Assembly (NCBI GenBank): GCA_951217055.1
Contig: OX578280.1
Span: forward strand, 16,841,394-16,905,393
Direction of reading: 5' to 3'
DNA length: 64,000 bases
Source of the DNA: Gerris lacustris
Taxonomy: Eukaryota; Arthropoda; Insecta; Hemiptera; Gerridae
This document shows positions 33,540-46,219 of the stretch, in pieces. Made by a program: the position numbers and the translations under genes. Under the pieces are notes generated by a model. It did no database searches and had not been told where the DNA came from. It was given only the letters and a program-made list of their open reading frames with translations. Every line of letters starts with the position of its first letter. The first letter of the stretch is position 1.

Positions 33540-33900
33540 ACATATTTCATGTCGTTTTTTACGTGACAGAAATTTCTTCTGTCCCCCAGAGCTGACATAT
33601 TTATGTTAACGCTGGGAGAGAGAAGAAGTCGGGGCGTAGAGCTAGTTACCACTCAAGGTGAAGATGTAGCCCCTAAGATGGCGAGTCCGCGGGGGGAAGG
33701 CTGAAGGCTCTCTAAAACCCTCTAGACTAGACTATACTATGCGACAACGAACTATTTCCTGCAACTGCCTACCTTCCTGGTAGGAGTGTAACTCTTTTCG
33801 ACTTTCTTCGGCCCTACCAAACGCGGTAGGGGATGGCTCTACAGCTGGAGACTGGATTGCACCCCTCCTATATCTTTCTAACGCCCTGTTACACACGTGT
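33540..33900. other. G+C-richer block of unknown nature
   Basis: This stretch is visibly less A+T-rich than its surroundings. It contains CTAAGATGGCGAGTCCGCGG, AAACGCGGTAGGGGATGGCT, CTTCCTGGTAGGAGTGT and a small palindrome ACACACGTGTAAC. No open frame spans it. It could be an LTR, an untranslated exon or a promoter region. Confidence 0.35.
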
Positions 33901-35034
33901 AACGTTTTTGGCTTAGATTTTTAGTAACGCTTTTCGATTTATGTATCAAAGCTAAGACATGAAAATGTCAAAATTTATGTAAACAAACCAATCTAGCAAG
34001 TGAGAAAGAGAAGAGTGCATTAAGTAATAACAGTAGAAGGATGCAAACAGAATTCATAGAGAGTAATAAATATTTTATCTTCTATCATTTTAGAGCTTGG
34101 TTATTTTAATGTAGATCTCTACCTAGAGGTCAAAAAATAATTATTATAAAAGTATTGAAAGCGTACCTTTATAAAACTAAAATATAAATTTCTAAAGAGT
34201 AAAATAGCAATAAAAAAAACCCTAACCAATCCTTAACAAAGCAAAAATACAAGTATAAAACAGATTCTTAAAAAAATCCTTTTTCTCCTCTAATCCAACA
34301 TAATTTTATAGAAAATGTCTCTTTTTTTAAGATCATCATAAAAAAAAATTGAAATCAATGCGCTTGAACGCTTACTCCTTGGAAGTAGGGAGGACTCAAA
34401 AGTCTTATCTTTAGAGTTCGGGAAAAGCTTAAAGCAAAGCATTGTTATAATATTTCATCTTCCCCTCTGTTCATCTTTTCAAATTTTCTTCCATTCAAAG
34501 GGATTTAGACGGTTGAAAGCGTTTGTCCTTCTTCTTGGGCTGGTGCTTAGGCGCGCTGTATCTCCGTCAATTAGCTAGCTACTCCCTCGTCCCCTTGCAA
34601 ATCCGATTTAGAGGTAAGTCTCCTTTACTTACCCCCTCCCTCGTCTTTTTCCATTTTATAAAACTATAAAGTAAGATTTATGACTCTTATTCCAATGGGG
34701 TTTTATTAACAATTGAAATTTAGCATTTTTTTTTTAAATATAATACTATTCACTTCTTATCACCCCCTCTCGTTTCACATTGAAGTAGTCACCCTATTTA
34801 TAATATAAAGTATATTATTTTATAAATACCCTTAGATAAAAGTTCTATTCATCAGAAAATAAAGAAATGTAAGGAAGAAAAATACAATCAGCAGAGAAAT
34901 TATTATGAAAACACCGCCTGAAAAGATAGAAGATAATCTATAATTATTTAGTAGAAGAATTAAAATAGGAGGATACAGTCCACTTTATCACAGGATGAAG
35001 TGCAAAATAGTTTTTAAAAATTTACAAAATTACT
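33901..35034. other. non-coding stretch with one strong splice-donor-like site
   Basis: A+T-rich with pyrimidine-rich blocks near 34440-34660. GATTTAGAGGTAAGT at about 34605-34619 is a good donor match, but no coding sequence precedes it. It could end an untranslated exon. Confidence 0.3.
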
Positions 35035-35765
35035 AGAGGTCGACCAAGAAGTCATGAACACGGGAGAAACGGAAAGCTTAACTTCGTTTAAAATCGGAAC
35101 TTCCGAGTATTGCCGAAGTCAGTACAGTCGGGTGCTAACACAATACCCATTTCTAGTTTGTATGGCATGCGCAGTTATGTCAAATCTCACGAATAACAAC
35201 AGGAAGGTTTCCAATCTGTTAGGTTTCCTGTTTTGTTTGTTTTTATAGAGTACGAATTATAGTCACAACTTTCCTAAACGATTTTTGTAAGATCCACAAA
35301 TCCACGGGATGATGCAAGTGCAAAGGACGCTACAAATAACGTGGTTAGAACAAACCTAATATGTATTTGTTATTATAAAAATGATTGCTCTCAATGACAA
35401 TTAATCAAAATAATATTTGCGAATTTTTAGTTTGTTTTTCCCCATTATATTTTTTTATAAATAAAATAGATTAAGAAAGAAGAAAATCGATTTAGATTTA
35501 TAGAATATTATTATGAATAATCAATAAATAATAATATAAAGATATTATCGTATATTATTAGTGATTTCTTATCAGGTACAGTGTTGCCTGTTGCAAAAAA
35601 TATTAAAAAAAAATATAGAAGTTATCAAAAATAAAATTATCAAAACAAAAGAACAACACTGTGTTTTTTGACAATGGTCTATTTTATTAAAAACTGACTA
35701 TACATGACACCAAAAAACGACACTAGCGAACTCCTCAGATTTCCATGACTTCTTGGTCGACCTCT
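35035..35765 (+). mobile_element. 22-bp-TIR element family K, copy 1
   Basis: Perfect inverted ends begin AGAGGTCGACCAAGAAGTCA at 35035-35056 and complement at 35744-35765. The interior includes AGTACAGTCGGGTGCTAACA, an A+T-rich middle and ACAACACTGTGTTTTTTGAC. The copy at 48871-49817 lies in inverse orientation. No transposase. Confidence 0.85.
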
Positions 35766-35997
35766 AAGAAATAAACTATTAAAATATTACTCTAATTAAG
35801 TAGTAACTAGTAGCCATTTTACAATCAGTTTATTACTTGGAAAATAACGAAAATCATACTTTACTCAGAATTAAGAAATTGTCAAGCACTAAAATACATT
35901 ATTACACAACCTTAAAATACATTATTATTTTCCTAAAATTCATATTTCCTAAAGACAATGGTAGTAAAAGAAAAACTAATATTCCTTAGTGTAATTA

Positions 35998-36310
35998 GGG
36001 AGCCAGCGTGGCCGTGTGGGTTAAACCACGTCTGCTCGACCATCACTGAATCATAAGTGGAACAAGATGGGGTTCGATTCCTCGCCGTGACGCTCTGATT
36101 TATATGGCTCACTATTGATCACACCATACTCGCTTCGGCGGTACAATGTACATATGTATGATGTGTGAAGTGGCTGGAACTCTCTACCGCGGGGCGTAAA
36201 AAGGGCCTAAGTGCGGATGGCCTAATTGCAAGGTTCGAACAAGTGGTTCGTCCTACCCGTTCTATAGTAGGAAGTAATAGACTACTACTACTACTACTAC
36301 TACTAGTCTA
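35998..36310 (+). repeat. tRNA-derived SINE with CTA microsatellite tail
   Basis: The head GTGGCCGTGTGGGTTAAACC resembles an A box with D arm and GGGGTTCGATTCCTCG (36070-36085) is a very good B box. An unrelated body follows (ATGTATGATGTGTGAAGTGG, GCCTAAGTGCGGATGGCCTA), and the element ends in about seven CTA triplets at 36284-36304. This head-body-tail order is the usual SINE structure. Pol III would transcribe it from the internal boxes. Confidence 0.75.
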
Positions 36311-36948
36311 ATTAACTAGAAGGACAAATGGATATTTACACTTCTAGATACAAAGTGATTTCCCTTAGTCCAAAACACGTTAGGCACAGGAACATTACCT
36401 TATACTAGTATAGAAGTTTAAAAATCCCTTTGTCTTAATAGATAATTATACTAAGGGATATTTTTTTTTACTACTACAAACTGATTTTCCTTAGACCTAA
36501 AAACTTTAGTACAAAAGAAATCACCTTTCCGTTTATAGAAGAGTAAATTTAGAAAGTTAAGAGTAAAAAGAGTGTTACAAATGAGTTCCATCACAGAACA
36601 ACCATTCGAAAATTAGGCCTCAACAGCAGCAAACGTGCGCTCCACACTATTCCAACACATGATGGCGACTATCCAGGGGTTGGGAACAAAACTTTAGAAC
36701 CATAGCTCTCGAATGAGACCACTCACGCTTCGCAGGGACATCTACAGCCTGACTGGTGCGCGTTTTAGAAAAGGAAGTTATGTTGCCGTACCCTATATTA
36801 TAAGTAGGTATAAGTAACTACATAAGTATTTTAAATAGAAGAAAATTTAAAAAAAAATATATATATTTTAAATTAAAAAAACCAAAAATTATTTACTTTA
36901 TCGCAACAACAAAGAGCCCAGCGGAAGTAGAAAGGAACAATTAAAAAA
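36311..36948. other. non-coding stretch with no recognised feature
   Basis: No gene, RNA or paired repeat recognised. Confidence 0.45.
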
Positions 36949-37561
36949 AGTCCAGTCATGCACCATGACTTAATGAGCGAATTTTCAAAGAAATCTGCGT
37001 TTTATTGGCTTATGACAATGTAGGAAAATTTTGGTTTAGAATTTGCTCGGGTGAAAAAAAAAATTGGTACACAGGGGTACGGGGTACAAAAGTCAAAATT
37101 GTATTTACCCTTCAAGATGCATGTCGTTGGAAAGCTCTTTAAGAGTACAGTAATTGTTGTTATTTACAATTTTATCATATTTTCACATAAAAGGGGGGTA
37201 AAATGGAAAAAACACGTTTTTTGACCCTATATGGTCAAAATTTGACCCCTAAATGGACTCCAAAAATTCTGGCCAACGAACTCATCCTTTCTTTTGATAT
37301 TATTGACGTTTTAAAATTTGTTTGAAATTTTTAAGTACATCCTAAGGGGAGATATCGTCTGGAGTGACACATATATACATATATACATACATATATACAT
37401 ACATATATACATACATACATAAAAAAAAGTGTTAAATTTTAGGAATCGATTCAGAATGGTCTAAAACGGATTTCCATGGAAAAATTTTTCAAAAATTCGC
37501 ATTACAAAAATTTTGAAGCCATTGCAATAGCGTAATTTTCTTTGAAAATTCGCTAAAATAA
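36949..37561 (+). repeat. dispersed repeat family D, copy 2
   Basis: Nearly colinear with 6088-6694. It has an expanded CATA/CATATATA microsatellite at about 37368-37423. Poly(A) runs follow at about 37625-37641 and 37684-37708. Confidence 0.7.
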
Positions 37562-37934
37562 ATCAAAATCTGAGGAAATTTATTTAGTGGGTTGGAAGCG
37601 ACATATTTACCCTTATACATGTGTAAAAAAAAAAAAAAAATAGTCTTTAATGGTATTTAGATAGACGAAATTTATTATCTACCAAAAAAAAAAAAAAAAA
37701 AAAAAAAACCAGAATTCTACAGTCTACTAGAGAATACGTATTTCAAATTCAATTAAAATCTTATCAGAAAACCTCATCTTATGACTTATGGGACATAAAA
37801 CGGAAAATGAATCAAAAAACTTTAAAAAAAGAAGAAAATAATAAAACGCGCACGACTGATAAATTTATAACCTCAAGATGTAAAAAAATCATATTTTATA
37901 TTAAGTTCACGTATAGACGATGACGAAATTTTAA

Positions 37935-38490
37935 ATAATCGGTCTGAGACAACTCAGACAAACTTTCTCATATACTTAGCTGAGTTCATAATTACTTAGC
38001 TCAGTGTTTTTTTATTAATTATTATTAGTCTCTGAGTTGTCGTAGGACCATTTCATCAAAATGTATCATAAAAATAACTTGTCCTCGGAGGGGAATCGAA
38101 CCCGGCCTCTCTCTGTCCGTGTTATTTTAGTTAGTTTCTTAGAGACTATATTTTTCCCGGTAAAACACCTTATATCATTAGATTCTAATTTAAATTGACT
38201 ACATTTTACAATTATTTAATCAAAATCGTCGGAACCTTTTTCGAATTTTTTTTTTTCACGTTTTCTCAGAATTTTTTTGGGGGGGGGGGGGGGGTTGAGT
38301 CCTAAAATTTCCTAATTCCGCATCAGGGTATGATTATTCTGAACATGTAAACAAAATTTCGAAAAAATCGGTCCAGTAATTTAGGCTCCAGTCTCTCTAT
38401 CTTACAGACAGACAACGGGTAAATCCAAAATCTTAAAATCGAATTTTTAGCGCTATCACAATACTTTCTCTTTATATGAGAAAGTAAAAA
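37935..38490 (-). repeat. dispersed repeat family A, copy 2
   Basis: The inverse of 10001-10612: it starts with AATCGGTCTGAGACAACTCA, carries the complemented B box GGGAATCGAACCCGG (about 38091), and ends with the ACTTTCTCTTTATATGAGAAAG palindrome region. A G-run is at about 38278-38294. Confidence 0.7.
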
Positions 38491-38987
38491 TTTCAACATT
38501 TTGTTGTAACCGGTCTTAATTAAAAAATGTTTTAACTATAACAATTAATTTATTTAATGGTAATTTATTCAATTTAAATGTTATTAGTAGATTTAGAATA
38601 AAATCAAAGTAAAAACATAGTAAAACCGAATTTATCTCCATTAATATTTAATTTAATGAATTTATTTTTAAATACGTCTCAAAAGCGTTCATAAGTTGAT
38701 TGCTTACTTACACTTCGTTTATGGTTATCAGCAAAATCACATTTATTATCAATTAACTCGGAATTGATTTCCCCGTAATTACGACATGTATATGATAAAA
38801 ATGGACTAAATAGAAGAATTTTTTAATCAAAACTGTCTAAACCTTTTCGAGAAATATATATATATTTTTTTTCAAAATTTTTGCGGGTAGACCATTTAAA
38901 ATCAGAATCTGAAACTAGAATAGTCTTAATCATTCTATTAACCATACATTTAGAGCTAATAGTTATTTGTGCAACTTGTGCGCAAAT

Positions 38988-39602
38988 TGGCACATTGCTG
39001 CACTCGAGAGAAATATTTACGCACGAGCCGCAGGCGAGGGCGGAAAGGTTTCTCGAGTGCAGCAAAGACACTTTAAGCTCGAGTTGCACATTACATTTTT
39101 CCTACAGTTAGTTTTTAATCTGTAAATAAAATATAAAAAAATTGAGTGATCATCAACATGAAAAAGGTTTTACAATATCAACTAAACCAGCTGTTCTGTT
39201 TATAGCCAGTGTTGCCTTCTTTTTTTTTGTCTGATTCAGCAAACCTGACCAAGCGCTGTTCTTATTTTTCATAATAACACTTACTCATCACATTTGATTC
39301 TTTTTTTTTAGATTGTCTATCTTTACTTTTTTATATTTTAACATTTTTATATATGATATATAGTGTTTAAATTATGTAGTTAGTTAAATAATCATTAGTT
39401 GTCATTGCTATTATTATTATAATTTGGATTATTTAATCTTTGTTTAGATTTAAGTTCGTTATGTTCATAAGTTGGAACACTGGAGTGCGGTAAAGTAAAA
39501 TGAGTGTGGTAAAGTAGTAAGTGCAGGAATCTGCTGTTTTGCGTACTATTTTGAGTGCGATAACAACCACTTTATCGGTAAACTGTAGGAAAAATGAATT
39601 TA
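38988..39602. repeat. unusual G+C-richer repeat with inverted ends
   Basis: GCACTCGAGAGAAAT pairs with TTTCTCGAGTGC (38999-39061). TTTTTCCTACAGTTA near 39097 pairs with AACTGTAGGAAAAA near 39579. Repeated GAGTGCGGTAAAG, GAGTGTGGTAAAG and GAGTGCGATAA segments lie at 39484-39565. No protein. Confidence 0.5.
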
Positions 39603-40750
39603 TCGCTTCCACCTCGGGGTATTTTTCTGAACATGCATGCCAAATTTAATCGAATTGAGACAACACACATACATTTTTCAAAAACCACTTTTTTGGACTC
39701 AAGGGCCCTCATAACTTGTAAATCCGTAAAAACCCTAAAATAAAAAATACGCACATTTCTCTCTTTATATTTTCTATAGAATACACCATACGACAAATTA
39801 AAAAGCAATTTGAATTGTTTTAAAAATAAAAGTTTCTTTCCTTCAATTAACTAGTATTTATCGGATAATTTATTCATGATTTTCCAAGAGTTTCAAATAC
39901 TATTGTTTCCATCTGTACTTTAATTTATAAAAAAAGAAAAGGGGGAAATACGAAATTTGATAAAATTGAAATTAATTATATTAAAAGTATAAAAAAAGAA
40001 AAGGTGAAGAGGCGAAAAAGTAAGAAGTGAAAAATCTTCTTAAACACTAAAAAAAAGAACTTTTCAGTTAAAAAGGAGTGGACTTTAGGAAAAGTTCTTA
40101 CGGGAAACAAAGACCCCCCTCCCTTATCAAAGAGCGACCGCAAGAAGGAGAAATTTAAGTAATTTTAATACCTTCTAAAACTCAATCGTTAAGGGTCCGT
40201 GCAACCCCTCAAAATAATTAATTACTTTTTCTTCGAAGGCTTAAAAACTTAAAAGGAGAGGACTAAGGAAAAAAAAGTATATTTTTTTTTACCTCTAAAA
40301 GGAGAAGAAACTAGTGATAAATGTGGTTTTGGTCGCTAGGGCCGTAGCATGCAATAAAACCGAGGCATTCCATTAATCGTTCCCGCAAGTATAAAGGCTT
40401 TTAATTAAAAAAGTTATACTTAAATTATTTCCTACCCCCCTACCCCGTGTAAAAAGCCACAGGAGACTTCGACTTGCCTTTTAAAAAAGAAGAGTTTAAC
40501 ATCCTCAGGACGGAGGTAGAGGCTTTCCAGCCACAAATATTCCACGACGAATAAATTAAATATTTGCTCTTCCATCTTCTCTCACCCTCCCTATGGCAAA
40601 TCTCCTCCCCAGAGCCTTTTCCCATTAAAATACCTTATTTTAAACCCACCTAAAAAGTGGGTGTACTGCAACACCAACGCTGGTTTAAAGAAAAATTTGC
40701 CTAAAGAAGGTTAAGAAAATTTTGGTAAATTCCTCACGTGACAAAAACCT
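39603..40750. other. non-coding stretch with no recognised feature
   Basis: A+T-rich and purine-rich. No gene recognised. Confidence 0.45.
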
Positions 40751-40815
40751 TTACAATGTGTATCTTCTAAGTGCCCTTTTCCATTTTCCATCAACTATAT
40801 CATCCTTCATCTTAC
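40751..40815 (-). CDS. candidate terminal exon of an unknown gene
   Basis: On the minus strand a pyrimidine-rich acceptor, TTTTCTTTTGTCTTTGTTGCAG-like, ends at 40816. The sequence after it reads, in one phase, KMKDDIVDGKWKRALRRYTL and then TAA at 40753-40751. The peptide is too short to recognise and no partner exon was found. The acceptor is good but may be chance. Confidence 0.22.
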
Positions 40816-41480
40816 CTGCAACAAAGACAAAAGAAAATTACTATTAATTGCAACATTTGGTAATAGATGAAAATTAGTTTATAATTAGTTTCAAATCTTA
40901 TATAATAAAAACATAAATTAAATTTTGTCAAGATGATGACAGATTTTAAATTTTCCCTAACATTATAAAACTTATAACTTTAATGGACCATGTGGTTAAA
41001 GCACACCTACTTTAGCCACGGGAGGTAGGATAAAAAAAAACTTAATTTATTATTAATTAATTAATTTAAAATTAAATATTAATTATTAAATTTGATAAGT
41101 TTCTAATAAGATATCATCTTTATTAACATATATCACTTATTCTTAGTTATATTAACTTTAAAGCAGAAGAATAAACCGTTAACACATTTTTATTTAATTA
41201 TAAACTTTTACAAGTAAATGATAAAATAATAATGTCACAAAATTAAGTTTCAGTAAACAAAGTAATTAATAAATAAGTTGGTAGTTAATAATAAATCAGT
41301 TAGGATGACAGGAATTGAGAATAAAGAATATATGAAAACTAGGTTTACGTTAAAGGGAAAGAAAAAGTGATAAAAAAATAAAATATATTTAGAATTTATC
41401 ACTGTGCAGCTTTGACACTACAAAAACATAATAAAAAAACAACTAATTGGCGTGGCACATAGAATCCTTATGACCATTAA
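40816..41480. other. A+T-rich non-coding stretch
   Basis: Long TTAATTAA-type sequence with no recognised feature. Confidence 0.45.
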
Positions 41481-41522
41481 ATAAAATAAACAGGTCAAGT
41501 GTGTGCTAGTCAGCACACAGCG

Positions 41523-42168
41523 AGGGTCCGTAGGCAACCCTGTGTATAGTTTAAGTAGTACCCTATTGATGGTGTTTTTTAAAATGCAAAAAAGCTTACT
41601 TTGAACAATCCTATGGGTCTGATATTCTCAATACACATAAACAAACTTCTGATAAAGTATTTTTTTAGCCACTGAACCGGACTACAACCATATAAATACA
41701 TCGAAAAGACCATAGTTTAAAAAAAACGTATTTTGTCAATAAAAAACAAAATAATATTTTTTTCGAAATTTCCAAAAAATGGTATCTTTACTTTGATTTT
41801 TTGCACGTCACATAAGCGAGATAGAAGGGGGGACACGTTTCACACCCACTTCAAACTTACCTACGCTCGTCCTATCAAAGTTATAACCAAAGAAATATAT
41901 ATTTTTGTAATCAGCTCGACGTACCCTTTCATATGATAACTCTTACGGTGTCGAAAAAAAATTAAAAAAATTTAACCCTTAAGTTTTTTTACCCTAATTG
42001 TTTTGAAAAATATTTTTTTTAAGTCGCTATATTTATAAAATATGTGGGTAGGTACAAGACACATACATGCCAAATTGCATAGTGATCGGATGAAAGGTGT
42101 AGCCGTGAGAGCAGGCGACAGACACACGCAGGAAAATATAAGGGTCCTTGGTTTTGCCTACGGACCCT
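41523..42168 (+). mobile_element. TIR element family C, copy 2
   Basis: Perfect 15-bp inverted ends: AGGGTCCGTAGGCAA at 41523-41537 and TTGCCTACGGACCCT at 42154-42168. The interior matches 16242-16926 but lacks the segment around GTCGAAGAATGTTCAGG. Non-coding. Confidence 0.85.
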
Positions 42169-42219
42169 AAAAAAGGTATAGTGAAAATAGTGAGATTATA
42201 TTCACTAATTAATGTGAAC

Positions 42220-42370
42220 AATTAAAACTTTCATTTTTGACATAGCGCCTAAATTTCATTAAAATGGGACAAGTAATTTTTAAGATATTTTGGCTCGCAA
42301 AATTTGGATGCAAGGACCGACACAAGACCAAAAATATTTCCTGATGTTTGGCATGTATTTGCCTAGGAAA
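42220..42370 (-). repeat. family F fragment
   Basis: GGGACAAGTAATTTTTAAGA, GGACCGACA and CCAAAAATATTTCCTGATGT follow the order of the family F repeats at 15650 and 63000. Confidence 0.55.
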
Positions 42371-43090
42371 TATTTAATTGGAAGTCATAAAATAATTCCT
42401 TTAAAATAAATACCTAGGGTGAGTTTGTAAGTAATAATTTTAATATGCTAAAATAAAGGGAGGGGGGGAATAATTTTATTGATATAATCAAATGTAAGTA
42501 CTTCTTCTTCAAAAAAATTATTTCTTTCCCTATAATCCCTACTCCTTTGGATTAAACCCAAGGTAATCCTTACGCATAAAAGTATTTTATGCTTAGATAT
42601 AATTGTATTTTCCCGCATTCTTCGAAGATATATGTCTTCCTATATTAGAAGATCGATGCAAGATTCAGTGGTATAAGTATAAGTAGGGATTTGTGAAATG
42701 AATCTGGATTTATTAGAAATTTAAAGCATATTTTATCCATTGATTATACTGGGGCTGTAAGGTAGAAAGGAAAGGGTTATGAATAAGCTTCTAAACCGGG
42801 TACCAACAGAAGAGTTGTTCCATTACCCTGGATATAAACATACAGCATTTATTTGAATAATAAAACTTGAGCAGAGCTTGGGAACAAAGAAAGGTTTAGT
42901 AAAATCTCCAGGTAAGAGAGAGCACTCTTTCTTTCAAGTACAAAGTAAATCATAAAGATACGAGTTCAAAAGAAAATACCATGGGATGATTTAAGCTCAG
43001 AAGATGATTTGGAATGGCTCCTAAAGATTGTCTTACATCAAGATGTAGAGAGTAATAATTTATTCATCATGGTCATATATCTCTTAAGGT
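42371..43090. other. non-coding stretch with no recognised feature
   Basis: No gene, RNA or element ends recognised. Confidence 0.45.
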
Positions 43091-43220
43091 GAGTACTCTT
43101 ATATCCTGGCTAAGTCTGTGACAGTGAATCTTGAATCTGGCATGTCAAAGGGTAGAGTGCGTCTTGTATCCCGGCTGAGTCAGTGACAGTGAATCTTGAA
43201 TCTGGCATGTCAAAGGGTTG
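43091..43220 (+). repeat. tandem duplication of about 65 bp
   Basis: Two adjacent units share CCTGGCTAAGTC/CCCGGCTGAGTC and the identical GTGACAGTGAATCTTGAATC followed by TGGCATGTCAAAGGGT. Confidence 0.85.
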
Positions 43221-43429
43221 AATAAGTAAATACCATCTGAAATAGGATTCTCTGACGCAATGTTGAACTTATTGTTATAGTGATATCCCAATATGTACTA
43301 GGCTTTAGATAGATACGCAAATCACCAATACTACATGTTCTATTTGTATAAAGTAATAATAACAATAATCCGAAAGTCAACAGATCGTAGAGGGCTACCA
43401 ATGCCTTATAAAACTATAATAATTCCTCA

Positions 43430-43635
43430 CGGGGTTAGAGCATCACTCCACCAGCAAAAGGAACTGGATAGTCAAGTGGTTTTTATCGCAAGTCTTAAGA
43501 CTTAAGTCACTTATTTACCGTGATGCTGGGTGAACACGAACACCCATCGTGGGGCTTTGGGGGAGTCGGAAATCAAACACAGAACATACTGCTTTTAAAA
43601 CACAAATGATAGCAATGAGCTATCTTCTTCTCCGT
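43430..43635 (-). repeat. decayed tRNA-derived SINE
   Basis: It shares GATGCTGGGTGAACA and a decayed complemented B-box region (GGAAATCAAACACAGAAC) with the SINE at 29009-29330. Confidence 0.45.
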
Positions 43636-43639
43636 AGCG

Positions 43640-44000
43640 TTATCAGCCATGAAGAGGGCTAAGATCCTCCTCCACTCGCTTCTTTTCTGTGCCTTCCTTC
43701 TCCATTGCCTCACATTAAGCCTCTGCAGATCCTCCTTAACATCGTCTGGCAACCTTTTGCATAGCCGGCCCCTTTAGTCTTCTGCCTTCAGGCTTGAGTC
43801 GATGGATCTTGCTGGCAGCTAGCTCCACCGGCATTCTCTCAACATGTTCTAGCTATGTTAATCACCCTCGCTTAATTTCAGTGACCAAATTTGGTGCATG
43901 ATAGAGGCTATAAATCTCGTGGTTAGTTCGGAACTGATCCTCCATTCGTTATTTTTGGAGACTGGTCTTCGATAATTTCCCCATGATCCAGTAAGCAATG
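43640..44000 (-). pseudogene. non-LTR retrotransposon (LINE) C-terminal relic
   Basis: The minus strand gives HEIYSLYHAPNLVTEIKRG, then LEHVERMPVELAASKIHRLK, then after a frameshift RLPDDVKEDLQRLNVRQW and RRKAQKRSEWRRILALF. This order is the usual C-terminal end of invertebrate LINE proteins (a YxLYxxPxxVxxIKxxRLxWLGHVxRM block, then a WxDDVxxDLxxL block, then a WRxxAxxRxxWR end). Two stops and at least one frameshift are present. No endonuclease or RT core remains nearby. Confidence 0.75.
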
Positions 44001-44146
44001 AGCTACCAGGGGCCCTTATAAAACAGATAAATTATATAAAATGGCTCAATACACCTTTATAAAATGAGGTATTATAATCCTATGAGGACGTAAGATACTT
44101 CATAGTTAATCTTACTAATTAAACTTTTTAATCATTCTTCAGAACG

Positions 44147-44321
44147 CCAGGTTTCCACAAGATAATGGAATGGATAAAACCCCAGGTTTCTACGAAATAA
44201 TGGAATGGAGAAAATCCCAGGTTTCCACGAGATAATGGAATGGAGAAAATCCCAGGTTTCCACGAGATAATGGAATGGAGAAAATCCCAGGTTTCCACGA
44301 GATAATGGAATGGATAGCCTA
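44147..44321 (+). repeat. minisatellite, five 35-bp units
   Basis: CCAGGTTTCCACGAGATAAT begins units at 44147, 44182, 44217, 44252 and 44287. The period is exactly 35, with few differences. Confidence 0.9.
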
Positions 44322-45450
44322 AATTCAATAAACCGAATATTTATTCAATTAATAATTCGTGTTTTTTGGAAAATAATTAGTTCATTTTAATATTTATAAA
44401 ACAGGTCAAACCCAGTTTGTATTGAATGTTAAATGTATCCAACTTCGATTAGAAAATAAAATGATAATTTTACTCGTTAGGGTTTTATTCAGCATATAAC
44501 TATGAATATTATTTTTATACTCGAAAAAGAAACAATAAGATTCAGAGAGAACGAAAAATAAAATTGGTATAAAACAATAGAACATATTCATACCATGACA
44601 TATACGGAAATCACATCGAGTGGGGCGAGTTTGGTATTGGTAACGAGTGGGAGTAGAGAAAATTCATTCCCATTATTATTAAATGCTTCATTAAAGTAGG
44701 AGGACCATTTCCCCATTACCGAGGTAGGAAAGGACAGGCTGCCTATAGCTGTTCCTATTAAACCTGGTTTTAGGGCGAGTCCACTGTCCCCACATCCACC
44801 GGCCATTCACATCTCACGTTATTTGAGGACTGGAAACCTTTTCATCTCCAATCAATAACTTTATTTTTAATTATTAATTAAAGTCAAAACTGTCTCTCTC
44901 CTACATCAATAAGCCTAATGCAGGTTATTTCTACTAGTCCTTTTCCCAACAACAAAATTCCCATTTTCATTCGTAACAAGTGAAAATGGAGAAATATTAA
45001 GCCCTTGCAAATATTTGAATTTTATTCGAACGCCCGGATTTATACCCTCGATATGTACTTGGCAAATATTAACTCTTTACATGTTTTTCATGTTTGGTAA
45101 TCCTATTTCAATTGAGGGGAAAAACAAATTTCCTTTAAGGTATTTTGAATTCGGAATCAAATCACAAATGTAGATTTGATAAAATTCAATAGTTTTTATT
45201 ATGCAGAGTACCGCTCTCTTTACTATAAGTCAAACTGTATAATGTAATAGAAAAATTCCATTTAAAGGTATAAATAGAATAATTTGCATCTGGCCACTTC
45301 TGAAACGACCAAACAATTGATTTTTCATTTGCTAAGCCAATAGAATTACTAAAACATTTATATGTTCAACAATCTAATCAAACCATTAGATAAATGTATT
45401 TATGAAATAAATATTTAAAAAATGCGTGTGGTGTCGCGGGATACCCGGTA
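44322..45450. other. non-coding stretch with no recognised feature
   Basis: No gene or RNA was recognised. Confidence 0.45.
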
Positions 45451-46219
45451 GGAACCAAGTTCCTTACATTTTTCATTAAATATAAATTATAAAAACACAC
45501 TGCTAAGTACGTATACATTGCTAACTACTTATACATGGCGGAGTTAGAAAAGAGACAAAATTAAAAGTAACGAACTGTTTGTACTTAGCAGAGTTAAGGA
45601 GAAATTAAAAGAAATTCATTATTTGTATAATTAAAGCAAGCGCCTTACTATAAATATATTTGAATATAAGAAAAACGTTGAGCATGATGAGTTTATAGTG
45701 AAAGAGTGTGTTTGTTAAAGGAGTTTGGATTGAAATAGGGCTGTTTTCTACCTACCCGGCCAATGTATTTAACATATTATAAAATATATCTCTTCCCTAC
45801 TCTACAGCTTCTGCTTGTATCAGGGTGAAATTTTACATGATTATATTTTATTTATTTACAAAACAAAGTGACATTTTTGACATATATAACAAAAATAATC
45901 AAAACAAGTCAAGTAACAGGCTTCCTTAATAACACTTTTTGCCGTCTTTTGAAGCTTACGTTTACGCGAGCGATGCGCGTGAATGCTTAGGGGGATAACG
46001 TTTTCCGACGAACTCAGCCTGGGCATTGGTAAAATGAACATGTGTACCAAATTTCATCTAACTCGGTGATCTTTTACTCAAATTATCGTCATCTGTAGAT
46101 TTCGTGACGAATTTTGCGTGACGGTGATTTTGTGACAGTTATTTTGTGAAGGTGATTTTGGTCGTTTTTTCGGATTCACTCCCGGGCTCCTGAACGTGCC
46201 ATAAGGAACTTCGTTCCAA
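45451..46219 (-). mobile_element. non-coding TIR element family H, copy 2
   Basis: The ends are GGAACCAAGTTCCTTAC at 45451 and AAGGAACTTCGTTCC ending at 46219. On the minus strand the interior runs in the same order as 2756-4290 without the 3029-3707 insertion. A TTTTGTGA..GGTGATTTTG segment near 46110-46160 is locally repeated. Confidence 0.65.

Noticed and set aside
34490..34625. Coding exon ending at the GAG|GTAAGT donor
   Set aside because: No open frame with recognisable content precedes the donor. At most it could end an untranslated exon.
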